Source: an uncultured Rhodospirillales bacterium (GTDB lineage: Bacteria > Pseudomonadota > Alphaproteobacteria > ATCC43930 > CGMCC-115725). Taken from it: a DNA stretch of 64,000 nucleotides. The notes under the pieces are model-generated. The model was given only the letters and a program-made list of their open reading frames with translations, did not search any database and had not been told where the DNA came from. This document shows positions 1 through 8,183 of this stretch, piece by piece; the first letter of the stretch is position 1; each line of letters begins with the position of its first letter. The position numbers and the translations under genes are program-made. Where the stretch lies: assembly GCA_903822185.1 (NCBI GenBank), contig CAIJOA010000034.1:28530-92529 (forward strand), read 5' to 3'.

Positions 1-143
1 AACGCTTCACCCTGATAGGTGAAACAGACTTCGGCGCCCTGCGCATGCACGGCCTTGGCGATGGCCCAGGCAATCGAACGTTCGTTGGCGACGCCCATGA
101 TCAGGCCCCGCTTGCCCGCCATCAGCGGCTGTAGATCGGTCAT
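1..143 (-). CDS. fabI: enoyl-[acyl-carrier-protein] reductase (NADH) FabI, 5' part only
   Basis: The start codon is at 143 and the gene runs off the left edge, so only about 47 N-terminal residues are visible. They contain [19 protein letters not shown], the FabI form of the dinucleotide-binding Gly-rich loop, followed by the [11 protein letters not shown] strand. FabI carries out the last reduction of each fatty-acid elongation cycle in the cytoplasm. It lies just downstream of, and co-directional with, the DnaJ-like gene. The 84-bp gap between them probably holds its ribosome-binding site and perhaps its own promoter. Family assignment is strong although the catalytic Tyr/Lys region is outside the window. 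Confidence 0.9.
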   Translation of the reverse strand, partial: MTDLQPLMAGKRGLIMGVANERSIAWAIAKAVHAQGAEVCFTYQGEA

Positions 144-227
144 ACATCCATCGCTTGCAAAAATGAACGAATCCGCATCCTACAAGGAAGGCCGGGCGGC
201 GGGAAGTCTAGGGCAACAAAAGGCTAT

Positions 228-1097
228 TCAGCCCGGATCGAGCTTGGCGCGGACGTCCTGGGCATGGCCGGCGGTCCAACGCTCCAGGAATTTGATCAAT
301 TCCGGGTCCGGCGGGTCGGGCAGAGTGACTTTGAGCTTGATATACTGGTCGCCGGTGGTGGTGCCGGCTGCGATGCCCTTGCCTTTGAGCCGCATGGTCG
401 CCCCGCTGTTCGATCCCGGCGGGACTTTCAGCGAAACCGCTCCCTGAATGGTGGGTACGGTGATCGTGCCGCCCAAAACGGCCTCGACCAGCGTTACCGG
501 CACCTCGACATGGATATCCTTGTCCTTGCGGGTGAAAAGCGGATGCGGCTCGATCTCGATTTCGAGGAATTTCTCACCCAACCGGGGGTCTTTGAGGCGG
601 AGCTTTTGGCCGGCCTCGATCCCGGCCGGAATGGCCACCTCGACATCGCGGCCGTCGCTCAGCGCCACACGGTGCTTGCCACCGCGTGCAGCCTCCAGAA
701 ACGAGACTTTGAGCTTTTGTGACGCCGGTTCGGCGGCGGCGGCCGGTTTGCGGTTGCGGCCGAGGAATTCGGAGACGAGGTCATCGACGCTGAAACTAGA
801 ATTCGCGCGTGCGTTGCCGCGCGCACCGTGACCGCCGAAGCCGCCAGGCCGGAAGGGCGATTTCTCGCTGCCGTCAGGGCCGATCTCGCCGCGATCGAAG
901 CGCGCGCGCTTGTCGGGATCGGACAGGAAATCATAGGCCGCGGTGATTTCTTTGAATTGCTGCTCGATAAGCGGCTTGCCGGGATTGAGATCGGGATGAA
1001 GGCTCTTCGCCAGCTTGCGATAGGCGCGCTTAATCTCGTCATCCGGCGCGCCGCGCTTCACGCCCAGCACAGTATAAGGGTCTCTCATTTGTGCCAT
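228..1097 (-). CDS. DnaJ-class co-chaperone, CbpA-like (type II, no zinc finger)
   Basis: About 289 aa. An N-terminal J domain (DPYTVLGV, then the HPD signature in SLHPDLNP) is followed by a Gly/Phe-rich linker (around FRPGGFGGHG). The DnaJ C-terminal beta-sandwich domain follows directly (KVSFLEAARGGKHRV... LRLKGKGI). The four CxxCxGxG zinc-binding repeats of true DnaJ are absent, which points to the CbpA/type II class that stimulates DnaK. The start is uncertain: ATGs at 1097 and 1088 sit immediately before the J domain, and an in-frame ATG at 1130 would add residues overlapping the divergent pdxH leader. Lies upstream of fabI. Confidence 0.85.
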   Translation of the reverse strand: MAQMRDPYTVLGVKRGAPDDEIKRAYRKLAKSLHPDLNPGKPLIEQQFKEITAAYDFLSDPDKRARFDRGEIGPDGSEKSPFRPGGFGGHGARGNARANSSFSVDDLVSEFLGRNRKPAAAAEPASQKLKVSFLEAARGGKHRVALSDGRDVEVAIPAGIEAGQKLRLKDPRLGEKFLEIEIEPHPLFTRKDKDIHVEVPVTLVEAVLGGTITVPTIQGAVSLKVPPGSNSGATMRLKGKGIAAGTTTGDQYIKLKVTLPDPPDPELIKFLERWTAGHAQDVRAKLDPG

Positions 1098-1154
1098 TTT
1101 GCCCGGATATGATGTTTGCGGCAACGGCATGTCGCACTATCATTTGGAATGCCC

Positions 1155-1745
1155 ATGGAAACCGCCTCTTTTCTTGCTCCTTTCGATGAATTCACGCGTT
1201 GGTTCGACGAGGCCAAAGCCAAAGAGCCTACGTTACCCGAAGCGATGAGCATCGCCACGGCAACGCCAGACGGCACACCTTCGACTCGGATGGTGCTGTT
1301 GAAGCATTTCGATAGCCGCGGCTTCGTTTTTTATACGAATTTCGAAAGCCGGAAGGGCGACGAGCTCGCCGCCAATCCGCGCGTCGCGCTGTGCTTTCAT
1401 TGGAAATCGCTGCTGCGCCAGCTTCGGATCGAGGGCACGGTCGAGGAAGTCACGGTGGAGGAGGCGGATGCCTACTTCAATTCGCGTGCGCGCGGCTCGC
1501 AGATTGCCGCCTGGGCGTCGGCGCAATCACGGCCTTATCCGAACCGCGCTTATCTCGAAAAACTGAATATGGAGGCCGAGGCACGGTTCTCCGGCGGACA
1601 TGTGAACCGGCCGCCTTACTGGTCGGGCTATCGCGTCGTTCCGACTTATTTCGAGTTTTGGGAAGACGGCCATTCGCGCCTCCATGACCGCCTGATCTAT
1701 CGCCGCGCAGGCGATGGCTGGCAGACCGAGTTGCTATTTCCCTGA
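1155..1745 (+). CDS. pdxH: pyridoxamine 5'-phosphate oxidase
   Basis: Roughly 196 aa. FMN enzyme that oxidises pyridoxamine/pyridoxine 5'-phosphate to pyridoxal 5'-phosphate, the last step of the PLP salvage/de novo pathway. Family blocks seen: [17 protein letters not shown] near the N-terminus, [13 protein letters not shown] and [17 protein letters not shown] in the middle, and the C-terminal WxGYRVVPxxFEFWxDGxxRLHDR signature, including [10 protein letters not shown]. The ATG at 1155 has GGA six bases upstream; ATGs at 1149 and 1116 are alternatives. The stop overlaps the start of the cation exporter (TGATG), so the two are probably translationally coupled. Confidence 0.92.
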   Translation: METASFLAPFDEFTRWFDEAKAKEPTLPEAMSIATATPDGTPSTRMVLLKHFDSRGFVFYTNFESRKGDELAANPRVALCFHWKSLLRQLRIEGTVEEVTVEEADAYFNSRARGSQIAAWASAQSRPYPNRAYLEKLNMEAEARFSGGHVNRPPYWSGYRVVPTYFEFWEDGHSRLHDRLIYRRAGDGWQTELLFP

Positions 1746-2671
1746 TGACGGCTGAGGCGCCGATCGACCCGAGGCTTAGCGCTCGCCTGATGCGCCGGGC
1801 CGCCGTTGCGGTGCTGGTGGTACAAAGCGTGATGATGGCGCTGAAACTTGGTGCCTGGGTCGTTACCGATTCCGTCAGCATGATGTCGGCATTGATCGAT
1901 TCCGTACTCGATGTCGCTGCCGCGGTGGTCAATCTCATGGCGATGCGACAGGCATTGGCGCCGGCGGACCGCGAACATCGTTTCGGTCACGGCAAGATCG
2001 AACCTTTGGCCAGCTTGGGCCAGGCTGCTTTCATCGCCGGATCGTCGGTCGTGCTGATGGTCGAGGTTGCGCATCATATCGTGCAGCCCGTCGCAGTGAC
2101 GGATACCGGGCTGGGCTTGGTCGTGATGGTTGTCGCCATCGCTGCCAGTTTCGGCTTGATGCAATACGAACGTGCCGTTGTCCGCCGTACCGGTTCTTTG
2201 CTGCTGAGTGGGGATGCGTTGCATAACGCCGGCGACCTCGCGCTCAATAGCGGTGTGGTCCTGGCGTTGGTACTGACGAAATTCTTCGGCTGGTATCTGA
2301 TCGACCCGATCTGCGGCGGCGCAATTGCACTGTGGATTTTATTCAGCGCCTATCAAGTCGCGCAAAAATCAATCGTTCAACTGATGGATCGCGAACTGCC
2401 GGACGAGGCGCGTGCCCGCATCCGTAAACTTGCGCTGGCACACCCGGAAATACGCGCCGTGCACGACATGAAGACCCGCGAGGCGGGGCCGACGGCCTTT
2501 ATTCAGCTTCACCTCGAAATGGATGGCGCGATGACGCTGCGGGAATCGCATCGTGTTGCCGACGCTGTCGAGGCTGATATTCTCGAACAGTTTCCGAACG
2601 CCGAAATTATCATCCATCAAGATCCGCAAGGCGTTGACGAGAAGCGTCTCGTCTTTCCGCCGGCGGGTTGA
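1745..2671 (+). CDS. cation diffusion facilitator (FieF/CzcD-type divalent metal exporter)
   Basis: 308 aa inner-membrane protein with about six hydrophobic segments in the first 210 residues and a cytoplasmic C-terminal metal-binding domain. Metal-site motifs of the CDF family are present: DSVLD in TM2 and HNAGD (HxxxD) in TM5. The C-terminal part (HPEIRAVHDMKTREAG, then NAEIIIHQDP) matches the cytoplasmic ferredoxin-like domain. The family exports Zn2+, Fe2+ or similar ions in exchange for protons. The exact metal cannot be read from the sequence. Its ATG overlaps the pdxH stop. Confidence 0.9.
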   Translation: MTAEAPIDPRLSARLMRRAAVAVLVVQSVMMALKLGAWVVTDSVSMMSALIDSVLDVAAAVVNLMAMRQALAPADREHRFGHGKIEPLASLGQAAFIAGSSVVLMVEVAHHIVQPVAVTDTGLGLVVMVVAIAASFGLMQYERAVVRRTGSLLLSGDALHNAGDLALNSGVVLALVLTKFFGWYLIDPICGGAIALWILFSAYQVAQKSIVQLMDRELPDEARARIRKLALAHPEIRAVHDMKTREAGPTAFIQLHLEMDGAMTLRESHRVADAVEADILEQFPNAEIIIHQDPQGVDEKRLVFPPAG

Positions 2672-2684
2672 AGGAAGAACGACC

Positions 2685-3422
2685 ATGACGGAACGCAATA
2701 CATTGCTGCTGACGGGGGCTAGCAGGGGCATCGGCCACGCCACGGTGCGCCGCTTTTCCGAGGCGGGATGGCGCGTGATCACATCGTCGCGCGAAGACGT
2801 ACCGTCGGAGTGCAAGCGTGATCCGAACTGGACCCACCATATCCCCGCAGATCTTGCCGATCCGAAAGCCGTCGAACGTTTTGTCGTCGAAGTGCAGAAG
2901 CTTCTTGAGGGTGAAGTGCTTAATGCGCTGGTGAACAATGCAGGCCTCTCGCCGAAGACGCCGTTTCGCGAGCGGCTTGGTTGTCTCAATGGCGAACTCG
3001 ACGCCTGGCATGAGGTGTTTCAGCTCAATTTCTTCACGCCCCTTAGTCTGGGGCGCGGCTGCGCGGCGGCTTTGGCGCGGGGCAAGGGGGCGATTGTCAA
3101 TGTGACTTCGATTGCCGGCCATGCCGTTCATCCCTTTGCGGGCTCGGCTTATTCGACATCGAAGGCGGCATTATCGGCGCTGACGCGGGAGATGGCGGCG
3201 GAGTTCGCGCAGTTGGGCGTGCGGGTTAACGCGGTAGCGCCGGGCGAGATCGAAACCCAGATGCTGTCGCCCGAAACCGAGGTGCTGATCCCCCGTATTC
3301 CATTACAGCGTCTCGGCTCGCCGGATGATGTCGCTTCGGCGATCTTCTATCTCTGCGCCGCCGATTCAACCTATGTGACGGGCACCGAGATATTCGTGAC
3401 CGGCGGTCAGCATCTCTACTGA
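2685..3422 (+). CDS. short-chain dehydrogenase/reductase (SDR) family oxidoreductase
   Basis: 245 aa. Classical SDR: cofactor motif TGASRGIGHA at the N-terminus, NNAG (LVNNAGLSP), catalytic Ser in VTSIAGH, then YSTSK (YxxxK), and the C-terminal VTGTEIFVTGGQ that closes most classical SDRs. A good Shine-Dalgarno (AAGGAAG) precedes the ATG at 2685. Fourteen bases separate it from the cation exporter, so it is the third gene of the pdxH run. The substrate is not predictable. The last codons are part of an intrinsic terminator hairpin. Confidence 0.88.
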   Translation: MTERNTLLLTGASRGIGHATVRRFSEAGWRVITSSREDVPSECKRDPNWTHHIPADLADPKAVERFVVEVQKLLEGEVLNALVNNAGLSPKTPFRERLGCLNGELDAWHEVFQLNFFTPLSLGRGCAAALARGKGAIVNVTSIAGHAVHPFAGSAYSTSKAALSALTREMAAEFAQLGVRVNAVAPGEIETQMLSPETEVLIPRIPLQRLGSPDDVASAIFYLCAADSTYVTGTEIFVTGGQHLY

Positions 3423-3435
3423 CCGCCGCTTTTCC
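3401..3435 (+). terminator. intrinsic terminator overlapping the SDR stop codon
   Basis: A perfect 10-bp stem, CGGCGGTCAG (3401-3410) and CTGACCGCCG (3419-3428), with loop CATCTCTA is followed by CTTTTCC. It would end the pdxH/CDF/SDR transcript just before the convergent symporter gene. The stop codon 3420-3422 is inside the right arm. Confidence 0.7.
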
Positions 3436-4982
3436 TAGCTGTGATAGTCGGACGGAACCGTTTCGTCGAAGCGGACGGAGCCTTTGCTCATCGCATTGAA
3501 GATCGGGGTCAGGACGATCGCGATGACCAGATTGAGAATGACAGTATAGAACGCGGTATAACCCGGCATCGCGTAACCGCCGATGGTCAGCGTATAGGTC
3601 GCGGTGAGATTCATCACGACGGCCATCGTCGTACCGGCGACGATGCCGACAGCCCAACCGACCAACAGCGCCCAATCATTGAACCAGCGCGTGTAGGTTC
3701 CGAGCATCACGGCGGGCAGCGTTTGGATGATCCAGATACCACCCAATAGCTGTAGCTGAATTGCATACTGCGTCGGCTCGATGATGATGAAAACCAGCGC
3801 GCCGAATTTGACGATCAGCGAAACCCATTTCGCCATCTGGGCTTCTTGCTTGTCGGTCGGGTTCTTGTTGATGAATTCGCGATGGATGTTGCGCGTATAG
3901 AGGTTAGCGGCGGCGATCGACATGATCGCGGCCGGCACCAGCGCACCGATGCCGACGGCGGCAAAAGCGATGCCGACGAACCATGACGGGAAGCTGTGGA
4001 GGAACAGCGCCGGAATGGCGAAGTTATTGCCGAACTGCTTAAAGCCGGCGGCGTATTCCGGCAGTGTGCCGACGCCGGCGGCGATGGCGAAAAATCCGAC
4101 CAAAGCCAGTAGGCCGAGCATTAGTGAATAGCCCGGCAGCAAAGCCGCATTACGCCTTAAGGCGCGGCCACTGCTGGCGCTGAGAATGCCGGTCAGCGAG
4201 TGCGGATAAAGGAAGAGGGCGAGCGCCGAGCCCAGGGCCAGTGTGGCATAGGCACCGTAAGCGCCGGCCGTGTTGTCGCCGGGAACCGCCAGCAACAATT
4301 TCGGCGCCGGAACGGCAGCGAAGATTTTGCCGAAGCCACCCAACTCAATCGGAATGACGATGACGGCGGCAAAGGCGGTCAGATAGATGAGGATATCTTT
4401 GACGATCGCGATCGAGGCCGGCGCGCGGAGGCCGCTCGAATAGGTGAAGGCGGCGAGGATCAGGAAGGCGATGATTAGCGGTAAATCGCCGACAAGGCCG
4501 GTGCCCGAAATGCCCATGGCGCCGATGACGACCTGAAGTCCGACGAGTTGCAAGGCGATGTAGGGCATGGTCGCGATAAGGCCGGTCAAGGCGACGGCCA
4601 AGGCAAGCCAACGATTGCCGAAACGGCCCTTCACGAAATCGCCGGCGGTAATGTAACCGTGCTTGTGGCTCACCGACCAGAGACGCGGGAAAACAAGGAA
4701 CAGCAGCGGATAGATGAGGATCGTATAAGGCACCGCGAAGAACGCGACGGCGCCGGCGCCGAAGGCCAAGGCCGGTACGGCAATGAAGGTGTAGGCGGTG
4801 TAGAGATCGCCGCCGATGAGGAACCAGGTGACGACGGTGCCGAAGCGCCGCCCGCCAAGGCCCCATTCATGCAGCAGATCGAGATCGCCCTTGCGCCAGC
4901 GTGCGGCGGCGAATCCGAGCCAGGTGATGAACCCGAACAGCAGCACGAAAACGGTCAGTGCGACCCAATTGATTTCTTGCAC
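3435..4982 (-). CDS. sodium:solute symporter family protein (MctP-like monocarboxylate permease)
   Basis: 515 aa, hydrophobic throughout, with about 13 predicted membrane segments. The N-terminal WxLGGRRFGTVVTWFLIGGD and the YITAGDFVKGRFGNRW segment are typical of the SSF (TC 2.A.21) branch that includes rhizobial MctP carboxylate permeases. It is directly downstream of a DUF3311 protein, the usual small partner of this SSF branch, which strengthens the assignment. The likely role is uptake of a short organic acid (lactate, pyruvate, propionate or alanine type). Substrate is inferred from family only. Confidence 0.85.
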   Translation of the reverse strand: MQEINWVALTVFVLLFGFITWLGFAAARWRKGDLDLLHEWGLGGRRFGTVVTWFLIGGDLYTAYTFIAVPALAFGAGAVAFFAVPYTILIYPLLFLVFPRLWSVSHKHGYITAGDFVKGRFGNRWLALAVALTGLIATMPYIALQLVGLQVVIGAMGISGTGLVGDLPLIIAFLILAAFTYSSGLRAPASIAIVKDILIYLTAFAAVIVIPIELGGFGKIFAAVPAPKLLLAVPGDNTAGAYGAYATLALGSALALFLYPHSLTGILSASSGRALRRNAALLPGYSLMLGLLALVGFFAIAAGVGTLPEYAAGFKQFGNNFAIPALFLHSFPSWFVGIAFAAVGIGALVPAAIMSIAAANLYTRNIHREFINKNPTDKQEAQMAKWVSLIVKFGALVFIIIEPTQYAIQLQLLGGIWIIQTLPAVMLGTYTRWFNDWALLVGWAVGIVAGTTMAVVMNLTATYTLTIGGYAMPGYTAFYTVILNLVIAIVLTPIFNAMSKGSVRFDETVPSDYHS

Positions 4983-5027
4983 GGCAATCCCCCGATACGA
5001 TCCGTTTACGTCTGTCGATAAGGCGGC

Positions 5028-5234
5028 TTAGTCTTCCATCGCGAAATAGACGATCGCGTTGAAGATCGCCGCGATGACCACCCAGGCCAGTTGTCCCCAA
5101 TAGAAGAAGGGGATGCCGAGTAATGTCGGATCGACCTTGTTGTAGAAGGGCGGCCAGATGGCGACGGCGAATTCGAGGAGGAACAGGAGATACCACCAGC
5201 TCCAGCCGTGCCGGCTTTTTTGCGTATCTTTCAT
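5028..5234 (-). CDS. DUF3311 small membrane protein, partner of SSF symporter
   Basis: 68 aa with two hydrophobic stretches (WWYLLFLLEFAVAIWPPFYN and LAWVVIAAIFNAIVYFAME). The WPPFYN motif and the length are those of DUF3311 proteins, which sit next to SSF carboxylate permeases. The ATG at 5234 is preceded by GGGGGGA at good spacing. A TTG six bases earlier is too close to that site. The symporter begins 45 bp downstream, so the two form an operon. Confidence 0.8.
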   Translation of the reverse strand: MKDTQKSRHGWSWWYLLFLLEFAVAIWPPFYNKVDPTLLGIPFFYWGQLAWVVIAAIFNAIVYFAMED

Positions 5235-5303
5235 GGCCAAATCCCCCCGATAGCACCCGCGACAAGGGGGTGACGCTATCTCAAAGAGCCGGGAGCATCA
5301 ATA

Positions 5304-5804
5304 TCAGGATCGTTTGGGACGCGGCCGGAACAGGCGGGCGAAGGCTTTGATCGCGCCTAAGCCATGATAGACGACCTTGAGACTTCCCAGAGACAGAATC
5401 ACCGCGGCAATCGTATCGAGTTCGTCGAACAGCCATAAGTCGGCATCGCTGCCACCATATTGGTGTTGGAGGTGGGATATGTCGCGATAGACGCCCCAGC
5501 CCAGCGAAAAGATCAAGAAGACGAGCAGGAAATCGAGTTCGTGATGATGTTCGAGAAAGCGGTCGAAGCGCTTGGTCCCGATCGTGACATGAAGCGCCTC
5601 GTATAGTGCAAATCCGATCAGGATCAACGTCACGATGATGTCGATAGCTTCGATCAACCCGATCTGCTTGCCGTGCTCGGAAAAATAACGCGTCAGATAA
5701 TGGCATTCCTCATAGATCGTCCAAAGAATGGCGAGCCATGCGGATATATCGAGAAGGCGGCTGCCGACGGTGATCGACACGCGACGCAGGTCAGTCGATG
5801 CCAC
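5304..5804 (-). CDS. uncharacterised membrane protein
   Basis: 166 aa with about four hydrophobic helices (around LLDISAWLAILWTIYEE, AIDIIVTLILIGFALYEAL, DFLLVFLIFSLGWGVY and TIAAVILSLGSLKVVYHG) and a basic C-terminus (RLFRPRPKRS). No family recognised. It begins with GTG two bases after the TAG of the CMD-family gene, so translation is probably coupled. It is the last gene of the hemA run before the DUF3311/symporter pair. Charged residues (E, H, D) near the helix ends could bind a ligand or metal, but that is only a possibility. Confidence 0.7.
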   Translation of the reverse strand: MASTDLRRVSITVGSRLLDISAWLAILWTIYEECHYLTRYFSEHGKQIGLIEAIDIIVTLILIGFALYEALHVTIGTKRFDRFLEHHHELDFLLVFLIFSLGWGVYRDISHLQHQYGGSDADLWLFDELDTIAAVILSLGSLKVVYHGLGAIKAFARLFRPRPKRS

Positions 5805-5806
5805 GG

Positions 5807-6343
5807 CTAATTTGCGCCGAGCGGAAATTCCGTGAGGATATGGCGGCAGTCATCCTCCAGATCGATCTTGATCGACGAGAGGAAGCGGACGACGGCATTG
5901 TATGTCGCGATCGACATGAACAATTCGACCATCCGTTCATTATCGAGATGCTGCTGCAGAACCGCATAGGTCGCATCCGAAACCGCGATGTCGGTGGTCA
6001 TCTCGCGCGCGGCCTTCAGCACGGCACGGGCGAGGGGATCGAAGCCACCGTCGCGTCCCGCGGTTTCGTCGGCGATGGCGCGAATCTCGGCGTCGCTGAC
6101 GCCGACTTTCCGGGCCTCTTCGACGTGATGCACCCATTCATATTCGGTTTTGGTGACGTACCCGACCTGCAGGATCGCGAGTTCGCGAAGCCGTGGGTCG
6201 ATTTTTGTGTCGTGACGCAGGTGCATTACCAACTTGCCGAAGAATGGCGCAAGCTCGGGCGCGTTGGCGAGGGCGCGGCCGATATTGCTGGCGGTGCTGC
6301 GTTGATCGCGGTTTTTCGGCTGGGCGTAGGGGATGCGTGCCAT
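5807..6343 (-). CDS. carboxymuconolactone decarboxylase family protein (AhpD-like fold, no CxxC)
   Basis: 178 aa. The central helical block LRELAILQVGYVTKTEYEWV with HHVEEARKVGVSDAEI following matches the CMD family. The AhpD ExxCxxCxxxH redox site is missing: the equivalent stretch is EYEWVHH, with no cysteine. It therefore belongs to the non-peroxidase CMD branch, whose members are lactone decarboxylases or of unknown function. The ATG at 6343 follows the PadR-like gene's stop by only a few bases. Role unknown. Confidence 0.8.
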   Translation of the reverse strand: MARIPYAQPKNRDQRSTASNIGRALANAPELAPFFGKLVMHLRHDTKIDPRLRELAILQVGYVTKTEYEWVHHVEEARKVGVSDAEIRAIADETAGRDGGFDPLARAVLKAAREMTTDIAVSDATYAVLQQHLDNERMVELFMSIATYNAVVRFLSSIKIDLEDDCRHILTEFPLGAN

Positions 6344-6349
6344 CAAACG

Positions 6350-6874
6350 CTAGCCGCTGATCGCGGCGCGATGGGCTTCGAGATTGGCGATGTCGCGGTC
6401 GATCCAATCGAGGAAGATGGTCGGCGTCCCGACACTGCGGTTGCGGACATCGAGCAGCCGCGACAGTTCGCTTTCGACTGTTTCGACGATATGCGCGCGC
6501 TGCACGTCTTGTTCGCTTTCGGGCAGCAAGGCGAGAAAGCGCAGTTTCAAGCGAAGGGCGAGGCGGCTGATATCGCCTTGACCCTGGCTGAGACGGGCCT
6601 GCAGCAAGTCGTGCAGCACCACGCGGCCTTCGGGCTTGATCCGCATAGTCGCGTTGTCGGCCATGCCTTGTCCATTCACGGGTTCGATCAGCCCTTGGAC
6701 ATGCAGCATCTCGATCGAGCTGCCCATCAGATCAAGCGACGGCCCGACGAAATTGCTGGTGAAGTAGCGAACCTCCGCCGCGAGTTCGCCATAGGCGCGC
6801 GATTGCTCCGCTAACAAACCCAGCGCCATCAAACGAATGGCTTCGGCGGGGATGAGCGAGCGGTCGCGAAACAT
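6350..6874 (-). CDS. putative PadR-like winged-helix regulator
   Basis: 174 aa. The N-terminal 80 residues read as a winged helix (AIRLMALGLLAEQSRAYGEL, then SIEMLHVQGLIEPV and a wing ending in IKPEGRVVLHDLL). The C-terminal helices (VESELSRLLDV, FLDWIDRDIANLEAHRAAI) resemble the dimerisation arm of short PadR proteins. The start lies three bases after the hemA stop, so the gene is in the hemA operon. It could regulate hemA or the downstream CMD and membrane genes. The call is by fold pattern only; other winged-helix families are possible. Confidence 0.55.
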   Translation of the reverse strand: MFRDRSLIPAEAIRLMALGLLAEQSRAYGELAAEVRYFTSNFVGPSLDLMGSSIEMLHVQGLIEPVNGQGMADNATMRIKPEGRVVLHDLLQARLSQGQGDISRLALRLKLRFLALLPESEQDVQRAHIVETVESELSRLLDVRNRSVGTPTIFLDWIDRDIANLEAHRAAISG

Positions 6875-6877
6875 CGG

Positions 6878-8083
6878 TTAGGCGACGCGCCGGATCGGCA
6901 GCCGCGCCCAGACATCGGTCAGGGCCGCGACCAGCTTTTCGATATCGGCGTCGGAATGTTGCGGCGTCGGCGTCAGACGCAGACGTTCGCCGCCATGCGG
7001 CACCGTCGGATAATTGATCGGCTGCACATAGATCGAATGCCGTTCCATCAGCGCGTCCGATGCTTCCTTGCAGAGCTGCGCGTTGCCGACGAAGACCGGC
7101 ACGATATGGCTGGCCGATGGCATCACGGGCAGGTTGGCTTCGCGCAAACGGCGCTTCAGCAGGGCGGCGCGTTCCTGATGCCGTTCGCGCAGGTCGCGGG
7201 CCGATTTAACGTAGCGGATGCTCGCGACGGCACCGGCGCAAATCGCCGGCGGCAGTGAGCTGGTGAAGATAAAGCCCGGCGCGTGGCTGCGGATGAAATC
7301 GACCATGCCGGTCGATCCTGCGACATAGCCGCCGATAAGACCAAAGCCCTTGGCCAGCGTTCCCTGGATGATATCGACCTTATCGACGACGCCGTCGCGC
7401 TCGGCAACACCCGCGCCTTTGGCGCCGTAAAGTCCGACGGCGTGGACCTCGTCGAGATAGGTCATCGCGCCATAACGATGCGCGATATCGCACAATTCGC
7501 CGATCGGGGCGATATCGCCGTCCATCGAATAAACGGATTCGAAAACGACGAGCTTCGGTCGCGCCGGATCGGCTTGCGCGAGCAGGCGGGCGAGGTCGGC
7601 GGTATCGTTATGCTTGAAGATATGTTTTTCGGCGCGGCCGTGACGGATACCTTCGATCATCGAAGCATGGTTCAGCGCATCCGAATAGACGATGCAGCCG
7701 GGCATCTGGCTGGCGAGAGTGGCGAGCGCTGCTTCGTTCGCGACATAGCCCGAGGTAAAAACCAGTGCGGCGGGCTTTTCATGAAGCGAAGCCAGTTCCT
7801 GCTCGAGCTGCACATGATAATGGGTCGTACCGGAGATATTGCGGGTGCCGCCGGCGCCGGCGCCGGCCCTGTCGATGGCTTCGTGCATCGCCGCCCGCAC
7901 GGCGGGGTGCTGGCCCATGCCGATATAATCGTTGGAGCACCAGACGGTGATGTCCTTGCCGCTTTGATGATCGAGCGCCTGCGGGAAGGAACCGGCCTTA
8001 CGTTCGAGGTCGGCGAACACGCGATATCGGCCCTCGGCGCGAAGCGCGCCCAGTCGCGTTTTGAAAAAACCCTCGTAATCCAT
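6878..8083 (-). CDS. hemA: 5-aminolevulinate synthase
   Basis: 401 aa. PLP enzyme condensing glycine and succinyl-CoA to 5-aminolevulinate, the first step of the C4 tetrapyrrole pathway found in alphaproteobacteria. Diagnostic blocks: N-terminal [20 protein letters not shown], the glycine-rich [16 protein letters not shown], the PLP-pocket [15 protein letters not shown], and the Schiff-base lysine in [12 protein letters not shown]. The ATG at 8083 was chosen because family members begin exactly at this MDYE/MNYE block and GGAG lies upstream. An in-frame start at 8122 would add 13 unlike residues. It heads a minus-strand group with the PadR-like, CMD and membrane-protein genes. Confidence 0.95.
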   Translation of the reverse strand: MDYEGFFKTRLGALRAEGRYRVFADLERKAGSFPQALDHQSGKDITVWCSNDYIGMGQHPAVRAAMHEAIDRAGAGAGGTRNISGTTHYHVQLEQELASLHEKPAALVFTSGYVANEAALATLASQMPGCIVYSDALNHASMIEGIRHGRAEKHIFKHNDTADLARLLAQADPARPKLVVFESVYSMDGDIAPIGELCDIAHRYGAMTYLDEVHAVGLYGAKGAGVAERDGVVDKVDIIQGTLAKGFGLIGGYVAGSTGMVDFIRSHAPGFIFTSSLPPAICAGAVASIRYVKSARDLRERHQERAALLKRRLREANLPVMPSASHIVPVFVGNAQLCKEASDALMERHSIYVQPINYPTVPHGGERLRLTPTPQHSDADIEKLVAALTDVWARLPIRRVA

Positions 8084-8183
8084 CGGTCGATCAACTCCGC
8101 CCGGCCCATATCCAGCCGACACCTTGAATTATACGACCAAACGCCTCTGCCGCCACCCCCGCAATGGGGCCTGATGTCGCGCC

